Below, in pieces: positions 12,850 to 24,385 of a stretch of 64,000 nucleotides of DNA. The position numbers and the translations under genes were made by a program. Position 1 is the stretch's first letter; every line of letters starts with the position of its first letter. The notes under the pieces were generated by a model. That model was not told the DNA's origin. It worked only from the letters and a program-made list of their open reading frames with translations, and did not search any database. The stretch is from the NCBI RefSeq assembly GCF_032854445.1, contig NC_088295.1, positions 67,177,058-67,241,057 of the forward strand, given 5' to 3'. This DNA comes from Liolophura sinensis (lineage: Eukaryota > Mollusca > Polyplacophora > Chitonida > Chitonidae).

Positions 12850-15084
12850 TGCCCCTTGATCAAATAAAACAGTTCGTGAAATGGAGGGATTTCACAAACC
12901 TGTCTGCAAAGTGTAAATTAAAGAAATCCAAATCTCCATATGAAAAAAATGTCTACAAGATAAATAACTGCGATAATGGTATATGTAAAGCATGTTTACG
13001 GGTCCCATACCGAGGTAAATAAGGACGATAAGGTTGTAAATACATGCTGATGAGTAAAGAAAACTAGAAGATTTTTTTCAAATGCTGTTAAGTTTGTGAT
13101 TCTGTACAGCACAATGAAAATGTCACCTTTCGTACAAACAAGTTATCTTTACTTGTCAAACAAAGCGTTTTGTTTTATTTGAGTATGTCTGTCCAATATA
13201 TGTGGCTAACTATATAACTAAAAAATTGGCGATGTTTGTTTGTTACGTAAAAGGCGCATGCCTGCAACAATAATAAAATTCATTCCCACGTTTTTACAAT
13301 GAACATATTGGATAATTTCCATAGTTCTTTTGTTTCTTGGCCCCGTGTTGTGTCCTGACATTAAAACCGAAGCATATCCCAAACCAAGGAACGGACTTTT
13401 CGTTAAAAACGCAATAGCCTCAGGGTCCTGAATTTTATGAGATATCAAGACGTCAAGAAACTTCAGGTGAAGTGTGCAATGTGTTCAACTTGTAAACATT
13501 ACAATTTAATCTTCGTAAATCAAAGCTGATTGGCTTAATTATGTACAATATCCAATGTTTAACAATATAAAGCCTGATGTGTATTCGTTGTAAAAATTAC
13601 ATGATGATAAATTATGACAAGGTGCAAAGCCCTGCACCACCATGTACACAATATTTGGAGCTTGTACTGGTTTACATCAAACTGATTTACGTTAAGCCTA
13701 TATTGCACTCACTATTTTGGATATTACTTCTTATTAACTCTTTTTGAGTTATGGTCCTCCGAAGCATCGTTATCAACATTGAGAATAATTTGGAGTAATA
13801 CTGAAGGTAATATCTCGAATATTCATAAATCTTCAGTTATGCGTGAATAGATGTCAGTCATGACACAGCTTTTTTTTTAATGCTTGGCCTGAACTCAGCT
13901 CAACTCAACTGGTCGTTCGCAGATGGTTGCAGACGCTGATAGCCATTCGACTTTGGACTGAACCGGCAAAAGCAACGATTGAGTACAATTACCGTTGAAT
14001 CGCGACCATCGGGTTGATTTGAGTTGTGGTCTAGTGCTTTCCGAGCTTATAGTCACATCGCTTTACATTTTTAGCCGTAACAAGCAGCTCCATACTCTCT
14101 TTGTCCAGTCGGCCTGTCTGTTGGTTGGTCAGATAATCAGATAATTTTGACAACATATATCTGCGCAACTGCGCAGTTAGTTGAGTTCTTCAACTAACGA
14201 GAGATATGGATACAAAACAACATCGGCTTAATTTTTGAGGGATGTTGTGGCCATTGCGAAATTGTTCTTGTTTTGTTTGCATTTCTGCTTGAAATTTTGT
14301 CCATAGAACAGCAATTTTCTATTATAACTTTGCATACTTTGGATAATAGAAAACTTGTCAATACGTTCCGACGGCTCGCAGTTGATGAATTCCTTTTGTT
14401 TTCCAGACTGCAAGGAGGGTTTTAATCTCGGTGGTAGAATTCTGAGCTCCGCTCCATTTGATTACGCTTATATTCAACCCGCTTTAAGCGCCACCCCCCT
14501 TTCCAGTCTTCTGTTTATAATTTGTATGGAGGGTACACTTACCTCATGGTGCGCAGAGGCCCTGAATATTGTATCGACTTCAACAGAACATGGGGAGGAA
14601 TATCGCCGAGGTTTCGGGAGTATCGAAGGGGACTACTGGCTGGGTTTGGAACAATTCCACATGGTTGCACAAACACAGGAATACCTGGATGTTGCGCTCA
14701 TTGACGGTTCTGGCAACGAGACCATTTTATATTACAGACATTTTAATGTAGACGACGAGGCCGGAGAATATAGTATTGTGGCTATGGACTTCCAACGCCA
14801 CCGTTCTAACCCCGATGCCGTTGACTCGTTTACACCTCCAACTAACCAAAGCATAAGTGGTAAACCATTCATCACCTACGACCACAATCCCTCCGGAAGT
14901 TCCTGTCCAACTGACATGCGCAGTGGATGGTGGTTTGGAGATGGGGTGCACAGCGGGGAATCTCAACGGGCCGGCCTTGACAGAGGAAGAATACAACAAC
15001 AACCCTTCACAACCGAGAATTACTTGGACTGACTTAGGTTACATAAAATATGCTCACATGAGAGTTAGCTCTCAGAGTAAATGA

Positions 15085-16930
15085 GATTTGTAGAAAATGG
15101 TAAATTAGCGAAAGTTTTTGAAAATTGTTGAAAACTTTTTGCGAACCGAACATTTTGAGATCAATACGTTTTGAGTATACACACAACTGAACAAATGTCG
15201 AACTATGTCGAAACAATAAATATCTAGAAAAACTGTCCACTAGATTCGTTAACTCAGTTGAATCATGAGGTCAGCATTTACTTCTGTGTTCATTTGCCGT
15301 GGAAAGAAGTTAGAAGACCAAGATCATATGCGTGAGAGATTTTGGTAGTCGCCATGTTTTGTTTTTTTTTAGTACTTAGTAAGGCGCGGAGTAAGTCTTT
15401 TGCTCATTTGTAATATCAACAAAAGGCGCAAAGACAAAAGCAACTAAAATTGCAATGATTATTTATTATAGAAATATTTATTTATGAAAGCGTTCGAGGG
15501 TGAGAAACGCTCTTGCCGTGCGATATAATGCCCAAATACATGAATTTAATGCCAGAGCATCGATCGACTAGTTTCATACAGATAACTCAGATTTGTCTTT
15601 CCTCGGAGCTATCTTCGTATCACATATATCTAACGTGCGATGGATAGTATTCATTTATTGTATCGACAAATACAGAGGATTAGTTGGTCACAGTTGCCCA
15701 TGAAATATCCCCGATCATTTTTACACACAAACACTTATTTATAAAGTAATTGGTTTAACTTTCACCATGGTGACCTTTATGTTTTATTCAGATCATTGTT
15801 AACGTCAGGATTTAACCAATAAATGATAATTCACTAATCCCTCAAGGATATATAGGTATCTATGTATGTATGTAGCTTGTAGTTTTACGTCGTGCTTAAC
15901 AATTTTTCAGTCATATGACGACGAAGAGTCATTAGTTGTATGTACATATACTGTGCCTTCTTGTGGCACTCATGGATATAAAGTTAATGCAATTCTGCGA
16001 CGGTGGCCGTGACATTTGTCAGCCGTTGTGTTGAGTGCTTGAGGAAAGCAATTCTTATTTACAAACTTCCTTAGCAAGTCGGATCTAAAGATGATCAACC
16101 AGATTGTGCCGCACGAGGTATTTCTTTCAGTAGATAATCTTCTCCATTGCCCCAGAGCTTAAGTCATCTAAGTTTTCTGGCTAATGGAAGACGGCACGCA
16201 TGGACTTAGCCATCAGGCGAATTAACATGACATTCCTGCACAGTAAATACCAAAATCGTTAGCAGTTTTGTCTTATTGCTTAATCCTGGAGAGCTAAATA
16301 CAATGAAGTTAAATATCAATTATTTGAAACAATGGTTGGCATTAGTGATGTGTACAAAATCTCAGAAGTAGTGAGGAAATGGTACAGTTCATAAAGGGAA
16401 GTAACGGACCTACACTCGAACACGCAAGACTGGAAGAAGTATCCGCCACTTACACAAACAGCAAAGAAGAAACATAGAGTTTAAATTGAAGTTCAGTTAA
16501 AATTACGGAAAGACACACCAATATAGCAGGTTCTGGCGGGAATTATAGGCTAAATGAAGCGCAGTAAACTTGCCAAGCGGGAATATTAATGGAAAGTTTG
16601 ACTCACAGAACTTCAATGCCGTATGCTGATCATTGCTGTAGATAGGGAGCATGCTGATTGCTGAGCGTGCGGATAGAGGCAGTTCAACCAGGCGTCTAAC
16701 GGTCGATGAGATACACTCAGAAAACGAAATCATTCCTTTTTTGTCATTTTGTGCACAGACGTACGTAAAAGTGCTCAAAAGTTCTGAGGAAGGGTATTTG
16801 CATAAGGTATATATAACAGAATTGATAGCAGGGGTTAAGTTATAGCCACAGGAATATGTATATGCATGTTAGCAAATGTCGAACCTATAACAAGCATCGA
16901 ATCTCTGCGATCTGAAAAAGACTTGTCCTT
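15085..16930. other. Intergenic stretch between FReD copies 2 and 3
   Basis: No supported exon. It holds one SINE of a second family near 15865-16035 and otherwise AT-rich DNA. Confidence 0.6.
15868..16035 (-). repeat. SINE fragment, family 2
   Basis: Begins with the complement of the family-2 tail (ttttacgtcgtgcttaacaa, then tttttcagtcatatgacgac) and continues through gtgccttcttgtggca. The head is missing. Confidence 0.7.
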
Positions 16931-17896
16931 CGGCTGACAGTCTGTCTTATCACCCTCTGTTCTATTAACAACTGTCAAGACTTGCGGGATGGACTATTTT
17001 CAAAGAGTCTTGTGAAAAAAGATTGCTTTGTCTGGGTTGGAATCACTTTCGTGCAGGATCCTATCATGGACGGGTTCGGACAAGAATCCAGCGTGTATCA
17101 CGCTGCTTGCAGGATGAAGGGTGTGCCAGATTTTTGTATTGTCCTCACAGAGACAATAACCGCATCATGATTAAGCTGTTTGGTGTGTTCTGTTCAAACC
17201 AAAAAACACGTACTAATTGTTATTGTTACACCAGGGTGAGCACAATTACATTATTGAAGAGTATTAATTAGATTTAAACGACAATTAAACAGAAATCAAA
17301 ACAATAATTATTTCTGAGGAAATGTATGTAGACCTTACTTGAGAGCTCAAACATTAAGTATAACTTTAACAGCAGCAATTACCAGACAAGTATGTATACT
17401 TGCAGAGTAATGATGTGTGACTTAAGTATAAAACCAGCATTGTATATTGCTTCTGTCGAATCCTGACAATGGAAATCCATTTTCATACTCCGATATATTT
17501 TGTACTGGAAATAGTTTTTGTTTTCTTACGCATTTACATATACTCTTTTTTATCCCTTATATCCCTACATTCCTTAATGTTCGAAGTATTATTTCCAGAA
17601 CGAGTCATTGCCGTGTAAAGACTCCTCCAAATGTTTCCAAGGATTTTACGGTAATACATGTGAAAATGTTATAACAGGTAATACAATCAACATTGATTCT
17701 ATGAGACATTCTATGTTACGTTCTGTTTGACATTCTATGTAATACTCTGTAAGGGAGAACACTTCTAATTTGCTTTTGTTGGAAAGATGTGGGCCAGTGC
17801 TGATAAAACTCAAATTGTAAAATATAGGCTTGGGCTCCTCGACGATTTATTTACAATTGCTTAAAAGTGATATATAGCGGCTTCAAATTAAACGTT

Positions 17897-17932
17897 GTAT
17901 ACGACTTGCCTGTTCGTAGGCAAGTCGTATAC
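17897..17932. other. Perfect 15-bp hairpin with 6-nt loop
   Basis: gtatacgacttgcct is followed by a gttcgt loop and the exact reverse complement aggcaagtcgtatac. It lies in intron 2 of the third FReD copy. No terminator or RNA gene context is evident. Confidence 0.85.
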
Positions 17933-18291
17933 AGGCAATTGATTAACACTCAATTTACCTGTTTCCTTGTAAACTAGGAGTTACAACAAAATATACCGAA
18001 TATAACCTTTGCTAATCTGATGTGGAGTCTTTTCTAGAGAGTCTCTATATAGCGATCATTGCTGTATGATATAATATTCAGATTGGTGGTGTACTCCAGG
18101 CTCTTGCAACACAGAGCTATCTTAGACTTTAGTCAAAATTTCATTCATTACATTTGGCATGTTCCTTTCCGTTATTTTAACTGAAATTTGTTGTACAGTA
18201 ACTTGCCTAGAGCATTGTCAAGCAATATTTTGACCTGATTACATAAGAAACACCACTTTTAAAGTGATTTTAAATTTTGACGATCGCTTCG

Positions 18292-18388
18292 TGATTCCCG
18301 GTCCAGGCTCTCCGCTTTCTTCCATCCCTAAACTTGACAATCGGCGTATATGAAATAGGAGCACGACGTTAAACACCAACCAAGTGAA
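18292..18388 (+). repeat. Decayed SINE 3' part
   Basis: The order ccggtccaggctctccgc...cttccatc...ggcgtatatgaaata...acgacgttaaacaccaa follows the family-1 centre and tail with high divergence. Confidence 0.5.
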
Positions 18389-18974
18389 CTTAATGGTTCA
18401 ATAAGCGAGCATCGAATTCGCACTCTTTTATTGCTGAAGGTAAAAAAACTTTCTGCTTTGACCTGTCAGAAATGTTAGGCAACTATTTTTGATTATAGAT
18501 TTACTACAACATGGGCGCATGAAAAAGTTTCACAAAAAGTTGTTTGGAGTAGACGAACGATGGAAAGAATTGAGGTGCTGAAACTTTTTGAACTGAAGTT
18601 CCTGAAAGAAAGAGGTGTCATTAGTAGCTCTGGAACAGGGAGAGAAAGGTGATCGATAAACTAATGTCACCAAGTGTTGCCTAACATTTCAAAAAATCCC
18701 ATGATGCAGGCAAACTCTTCTTAACTTTAGCGACAAAAGAATTCGAACTCGCAACTCTACTATTGTTGTCACTCTTCTCTAGGGTGATTCTAAATAGGCT
18801 ATTGTACTGTTGTCCGTTAGATTCCTTAGCTTGTCAAATTATTATAACATGCTTGATAGCAGACAATTTCTACTGATTTCTCCGGAGGTGGGGCAGCACT
18901 ATGGTCTATCGTATACGGTTGTAATGTTTTAGCAAACTGTTGAATTAACATGAACAACCCTTAAAAGCTGACGA

Positions 18975-19210
18975 TTCAACCGGACTTGGAACCTCTCATC
19001 AATACGGTCGCTTTGAGTTAAAATCCAGCTCATGCTGACTTCCTCTGATCGTACATGGGGAGGGTTTATCAGCAACCTGCGGATGGTCGTGGGTTACCTC
19101 GGGATCTGCCAGGTTTCCTCAGACCATAGTGCTGGATGCCGTCACTAAAATAAAATATTCTTAAGTACGACATATGACAGCAGTCAAATAATAAATAAAT
19201 AAATAAATTC
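18975..19210 (+). repeat. SINE, head truncated, family 1
   Basis: Contains the gaacctctcatcaatacggt body, the cagcaacctgcggatggtcg centre and an (aaat)n tail ending 19 bases before the FReD exon of copy 3, close to its splice acceptor. Confidence 0.85.
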
Positions 19211-19789
19211 ATTGGCGCATCTTTTTAGACCACAGTGGAGCTATGCTCAATTCAGCTACGAATGGGTATGCTTACATTCGGCCTCCTGGTAGTATGCCTC
19301 ACTTCCCAGTGAAATACATTAGTATGTGGGGATGGTATAGATATTTAATGATACGCATGGGCCCCGAATATGCCATCAGCTTTAAAAGAACTTGGTATGA
19401 ATACCGCTGGGGGTTCGGGAGTATCGAGGGGGTTTACTGGCTGGGTTTGGAACACATCCACCTATTGACATCATTTTTGAAATTTTTGTTCCTTGTTCGC
19501 AAAGACGGTGAAAGCAAATATGTTCAGCTCTTTTACCAATCTTTCGAAGTCAGCAGTAAGAGTCGTGGGTTTTCGATGCAGGCAGGTCTCTTAAGGTTTT
19601 ATTTATTTGTAATTTCATAAGCCTACATACGTTTTTCTTTCCAGAATGTTATGACTTCATCTTAAACTTGCTCGATAGCAGCAAACTCAGGACACATCAT
19701 ACCTACTTTTTTTTACACCTGCAAAAATGTTGCTCTGTGTAAATTGGTTGTTCTGTCTATATGTAAGTCGGACATTTTTTTAAATTCCT

Positions 19790-19975
19790 ATCTTTTAATA
19801 CGAGCCTCTGATCCTTTAACATGTGCCTCCTATGTTTTAATATAGGCCTCCTATCTTTTAATACGGGCATCCTATCTTTTAACATGGGCATCCATTGTTT
19901 TAACATGGGTCTGTCGTTTAACATGGGCATCCCATCTTTTAACACGGGCATCCTATCTTTTAACATGGGCCATTC
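19790..19975. repeat. 21-bp minisatellite
   Basis: About eight to nine imperfect copies of cctatcttttaatacgggcat. Because 21 is a multiple of three, both strands show open 7-residue repeats (for example MLKDRMP on the minus strand). I take these as by-products of the repeat, not as a gene. It lies just downstream of the truncated third FReD copy. Confidence 0.8.
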
Positions 19976-20498
19976 CCTTAATCAATGTCGTGGATGCAAG
20001 ACGACACGAAATCCTTTTCGACGGAGCTCGATGGTATTGGGAATTTGTGCTTGTTTATAGGCAGAGGAAACCAGACCGAGTCTTAAAGGAACCCTCTGCC
20101 GCGTGACTGGCATCCATGAAACCAGGTTTCTTCTGGTGGACTAAGCATCCCCTTTGCATTTCTAATGTTATTGTATGTTAAATGTGATGGAAACACATCA
20201 CTATTTAAGCATTTACGTGAACAGTAAGGAAAAAAAGCGAAATGAGGTAAATTGACAATAGGCCGTATTCCACCGGTTACGTGTGACCATTTACCAACTA
20301 TCACGTTGTCGTCACTGTAGAAGAGTATTTTTTTAAAAATCTGTGTATACCCATTTTGCCAAACCAACTATAGCGTATCTAGACGATTACTGTGACTCTA
20401 ATATTGATTGACTACATGATCTTTCACACGTTGTACTGTATTAAAACTTAAATGATTAAACGTCGGCCATTTTTGTGTCGATGCTGGGTAGAGCCTAG

Positions 20499-20592
20499 AT
20501 TTATTTATTTATTTGATTGGTACTCAAGAAAATTCCACTTATATGACGGCGACCAGCATTATGGTGGGAAGGGCAGAGCCTAGAGGGAGTCG
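20499..20592 (-). repeat. SINE fragment, family 1
   Basis: Tail complement tttatttatttatttgattg directly followed by actcaagaaaattccactta and the gcgaccagcattatggtggg block; a short internal deletion removes 'gttttacgccg'. Confidence 0.8.
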
Positions 20593-20625
20593 CCGCAGCT
20601 TAGCAGGTCCCTATAGATAGTATCT

Positions 20626-20923
20626 GCCCCGATGTCTCAGTTGATAGAGTGTCCGCTTCGGGGGCGGTAGATCCAAGTAGATCCAAGGTCAATCCTAGGT
20701 GATCCAAGGTCACGCCTAAGACCTGAAAAGAGGAAGTTGTAGCTTTCTCGCTTGGCGTTCAGCATTAAAGGGATGGTGCAACAACTGGTTGACCAGTATC
20801 AATATAATGGCTCGGGTGGGGCGGTTTACTTGCCTTCGGTTAGTCGCCTCATGAAGCATCACCAGATAAAAAAAGCAATGGAAATCCGACCTGGAACAAG
20901 GAGGCACATTACTAAGCATGCCA
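20626..20923 (+). repeat. SINE, family 2 (variant with gccccgatgtctcag head)
   Basis: The tRNA-like head is gccccgatgtctcagttgat...gcttcgggggcggtagatcc. The body carries gaccagtatcaatataatgg and ggtggggcggtttacttgcc. It closely matches the copy at 53463-53744 but lacks the 3' tail. Confidence 0.75.
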
Positions 20924-23900
20924 AATAGACAGATTTATTTTCGAACGTTGACTTTACCTCTCAGGACACTTGTTGATATAGCCCTTGTCCAATATATACG
21001 TCTCATTGGCATGGTCGGTCAACATTTCACTTATCTTTTTTAATGACAGATCACCAAGTAATGAAGGCATATACGTTCAATGTTTTGCTTCAGTGCTACT
21101 TTCAAGCGCAGGAATCTTCTATCGAATAGCAAAATATACCCATCACAGTCCGATGGACTCTTAAGGTCGTTTGGAGTGCCACAAGGTTTACTAATTTCGC
21201 AAACATTATCTGTTGTGTACATTAGGATGTAAACAAGGTTTCCCGTTTTCTTGTTAATAACATTTCTTCTTGTACAATAGATCTGTGAAAGGAATCAACT
21301 TTACAGCCTAGAGATGAAATACTTTCAATATACGCATGAATTTCACAGCAGCTATATTGGCTGGCCTTCCGGGATTTGTTACTCCTTTACGTAAAGATGG
21401 GACAGCACATTGGAAATATTTCTTTTGTGGAAAGAACATGCTTACATGTTGGTATCCAATTATAAGTTTCAGGTTTAATGGCGCTTGTTTGCAATGTGAA
21501 TGTCGATCCATACACTAGATGATAGATATAGATGAGTGTACCCGATTGGTGCGTGTAACTATAAAGAAAACATACGTATGATGCAATTAGTGAACTAACG
21601 GACATTGGAGATCGGATAAAGTCAGTACTGACAATGACGGTTGATTGTTAGAAATCATTTCTTTCTCCAAAGGGAAATTATATGAAAAATGGCAGAACAC
21701 CATATGAATATATCGCTTTTCCGTTTGTGGTTTCATAATCGGGATTTCAGCACGAATAAGAAAGTCGATCCTTTCATTTCACAGTATAAAGAACTGTGAC
21801 AATGCGTTATTGTTTGACGAATGCCATCCATATAGATCTTGGCTATTCAGCAAAAAGAAAAAAAATCTTGTATAACAATGACACTTCGAAATTGTTATAT
21901 AATGAACGCATAATCTGTAATCGGCGAAAGCTGTTTGCTGACATACTAAGAACTGCCTTGTGTTTGTTATAACGGTTGCGTTACTACCGGCCAACTGGTT
22001 CTATACAGATCAACCTCCTTTGTGTCTGTTCCTTGGCTTTTTATTAAACAAAGATATAATCAGCTTTTTTCTGTTTTGCAATTTCAATACAGCTTTACTA
22101 ACGAGCAAACTTACTTATACATAGTTTATGATTGCTAATCGAAATCGATTCTTTGTTATTTTGGTAGATATATTTTGTTTTCCTCTTACATAAACCATTT
22201 TGCCACGCGAAAAGTTTAAAGCACAGACTCACTTCCACAGCCAGATATTTCATGGCCGATACCAATGGCAAAATTGGGCAAAATTTTAGGTTAAAGTGAC
22301 TATTCCTGAAATTTTCGGCAAAGAATCCGTCAAATAAACTTTTCCTTTTTTATCCAAGAACAGCCCAAAATCTGAGACTCGCACGTGTGCAACTTTCATT
22401 CTTAAAATAATTCTGAATTTTGGAAAAGATATTTCGTGGTCGGCAAAGAGCGTCAAGAATGATCCTTCATGTCAATGCGCTTTTGTTTCTAGACAATGCG
22501 GACTAACTGGTCTCGTGCCATTCATCTGATAATTAGCAATGTATAATATAAATTTATAGAAGGTAAATCAATACCTTAACTTTGCGGATACATTCGGCTC
22601 ACTGACATCAGCTAGATGAGAATAGCTAGTATAGCTGTGTGTATGTTAAAGAAGCTGACTGGCCCTCGTTGCCTGTGTTGTGTTTCACATATCATATAGA
22701 AGTATCAGTTATTGTTAAAAATCCGGGCTAAACTAAAAGCATTCTTTAAGAAACAATCAATAGCAGAGAGTCCAAATTACAGTAAAAACGTATCGCTTTT
22801 TAGTGTAACGCCGTATAGCTTGTAGAGCTACTACCTGAATCATACATAAGCACATATAAATCGGAAGTTGTGACTTACTACAGGATAATACAACACAGTA
22901 CGTGGCTTTTGTTCACTTTGTCAAAGACAAGAAGTTTTAGGAGTTCACCATTACAATACACAAAGCTATTCATCAGTGTCGGCAAAACGTCATGTAATAA
23001 TCAAACGGAAGAATCGTGACAAGATCCTTCAGTGGCGAGAACAAGTTGTGTTATACGCATGTGTTGGCTTTTTCTATTGAATACTTCTGTTTGAGAGACC
23101 GTAAATTGTTATTCATGGTTTAGAGCTTTCATAAATATGCGTGATCACTAAAAGGATATTCAGCGGCTTTTCATGAAAAGCGGACGAGTAGCAGTGTCGA
23201 TTTAGATGCTCATTGCACAAGGACACCATATATATGCCTCAAGAGTTCAGCAAACACAGTGCCCTCTGCTAGCGGTTGTTTTTACTACAACTGCTCCTGA
23301 TATGGCCATAGTTCCGTTCGCTTTCCTGTGGAACGGCTTCCATGTTGTTTGTATATATTTGGGAATACTTAAGCTCTGACTAACTTGTAATAAAACTCCA
23401 GCAGTTGTTCTTCTTGAGATATTTATATATCGATTCAGGACCTCTCCTGTTCTTTTCCATGCACCTGTGTATTTGTAATGTTAAATTTCATTCAACAATT
23501 CTTGATCATGTGCACTTTATGTAACGATATGATCCCTTTATGGTTATATGGCTAGTAGAATTCAAAGGCGGAAATTAAAACATTGATAATCAAAATTAGC
23601 TAATCCCCTTTAGGGTGGCCAATACTGGAAAACATTACAACCAGAAATCAGTGATTGAGTTCTTACTTTGAAAATTATCAGTATTGATTTACGGAATGTA
23701 GTTCATGATGCTCTTGTGTGTAACTGATTGTGGGATCAGTCGCTCTCGAAAGCTCATATCAATAACACCATGTATATATTTGTACAACTCGTCCTGTGTT
23801 TATATTTTTCCATGCTATTTTTTTACACAGTTCTTACTGTCATTATACAGTTGTTGTACATATCGTTGAACAGAATTCACTTGTGTATAATGTGCTTTAA

Positions 23901-23939
23901 TACAGAGTTACAGAGTAAGTAACGATCTGACTATTTATG

Positions 23940-24056
23940 TTTACGCCGTACTCAAGAATATTTCACATAAGCGAAGGCGACTAGCATTATGGTGGGAGGA
24001 AACTGGGCAGAGCTTGGGGCAAACCCACGGCCAGCCGCAGGTTGCTGACAGACCTG
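23940..24056 (-). repeat. SINE fragment, family 1
   Basis: Contains tacgccgtactcaagaatat through ccgcaggttgctgacagacc; tail and head are missing. Confidence 0.8.
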
Positions 24057-24250
24057 TGTAGGTGAGACCGACTTTATGAAGTAGATAGATAATAAAAATT
24101 AAAACTGTAATAAACATGTATTTGATAGTCAAGCTTTTGACGAGCATTTAAAGCGCAAAATTAAGGCCAGCAATAAAGTTCATTGTGGGAACAGCTATTA
24201 GCATCATGTTCTCGCTTTCATCCCTGAAATGTCATATAATAAAGGAAGAG

Positions 24251-24385
24251 ATTACATTAGCCGAGAGGTTTCCTCTTCCCTATATCCTCCTGGTTTACTT
24301 ATCCAGACGAAATCCCTGGCAATAAATGTTCCGGATACTGGTGGCTTTTGATCGGGTACCAAGCTTGTCACCAGGGGGCGCTTTA
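24251..24385 (+). pseudogene. Relic of a GH3 beta-xylosidase exon (homolog of exon 11)
   Basis: The segment aligns with the end of intron 10 and the first ~95 bases of exon 11 of the GH3 gene at 32-44 kb. Shared blocks include cagacgaaatccctgg, gtggcttttgatcg and cttgtcaccagggggcgctt. Conceptually it reads SRRNP...VAFDRVP.LSPGGA with a stop after the NPWQ position, and the acceptor AG is mutated. It is much closer to gene A than to gene B. Because intron sequence is included, it arose by DNA duplication, not from a processed mRNA. No other GH3 exon was found nearby. Confidence 0.7.

Larger units (their letters stand above)
10109..15084 (+). pseudogene. PAN/apple-EGF-fibrinogen C domain gene, copy 2, frame-disrupted
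   Basis: Exon layout copies gene 1: 10109-10468 (phase 0 end), 11159-11258 (phase 1) and 14407-15084. Exon 1 encodes a clear signal peptide (LLVLVTFFFIAF, then CRCQD) and the eight-cysteine PAN-like module (RCLEDEECTKFLYC). Exon 2 is an EGF module ending CECLNGFYGSEC. Exon 3 is a FReD containing WLGLEQ, FITYDHN, GWWFGDG and NLNGP, but these blocks lie in different frames. Apparent single-base indels occur at the C6 run near 14495, between 14515 and 14522, at the G run near 14588 and at the G4 run near 14944. Exons 1 and 2 are intact. Either the FReD exon is decaying or the assembly has homopolymer errors. Total length would be close to copy 1. The gene is certain as a homologous locus; its coding ability is not. 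Confidence 0.75.
16934..19617 (+). pseudogene. PAN/apple-EGF-fibrinogen C domain gene, copy 3, truncated
   Basis: Three homologous exons: about 16934-17235, 17599-17677 and 19229-19617 or less. The first exon retains a signal-peptide tail (TVCLITLCSINNCQD) but no clear start codon, and its frame shifts by one base near 17070. Two of the eight PAN-like cysteines are arginine (IQRVSRC, DNNRIM). The EGF exon is short (79 nt) but in frame with the next acceptor. The FReD exon keeps FGSIEG.YWLGLE yet lacks the first two FReD cysteines, and the calcium loop plus WW...C...NLN half is absent: no match follows before 25 kb. It is probably a decaying copy. Confidence 0.75.
19980..23935. other. Gene-poor stretch
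   Basis: No supported coding exon. It contains SINE pieces at 20499-20592 and 20626-20923 and otherwise AT-rich DNA without recognisable domains on either strand. Confidence 0.55.
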
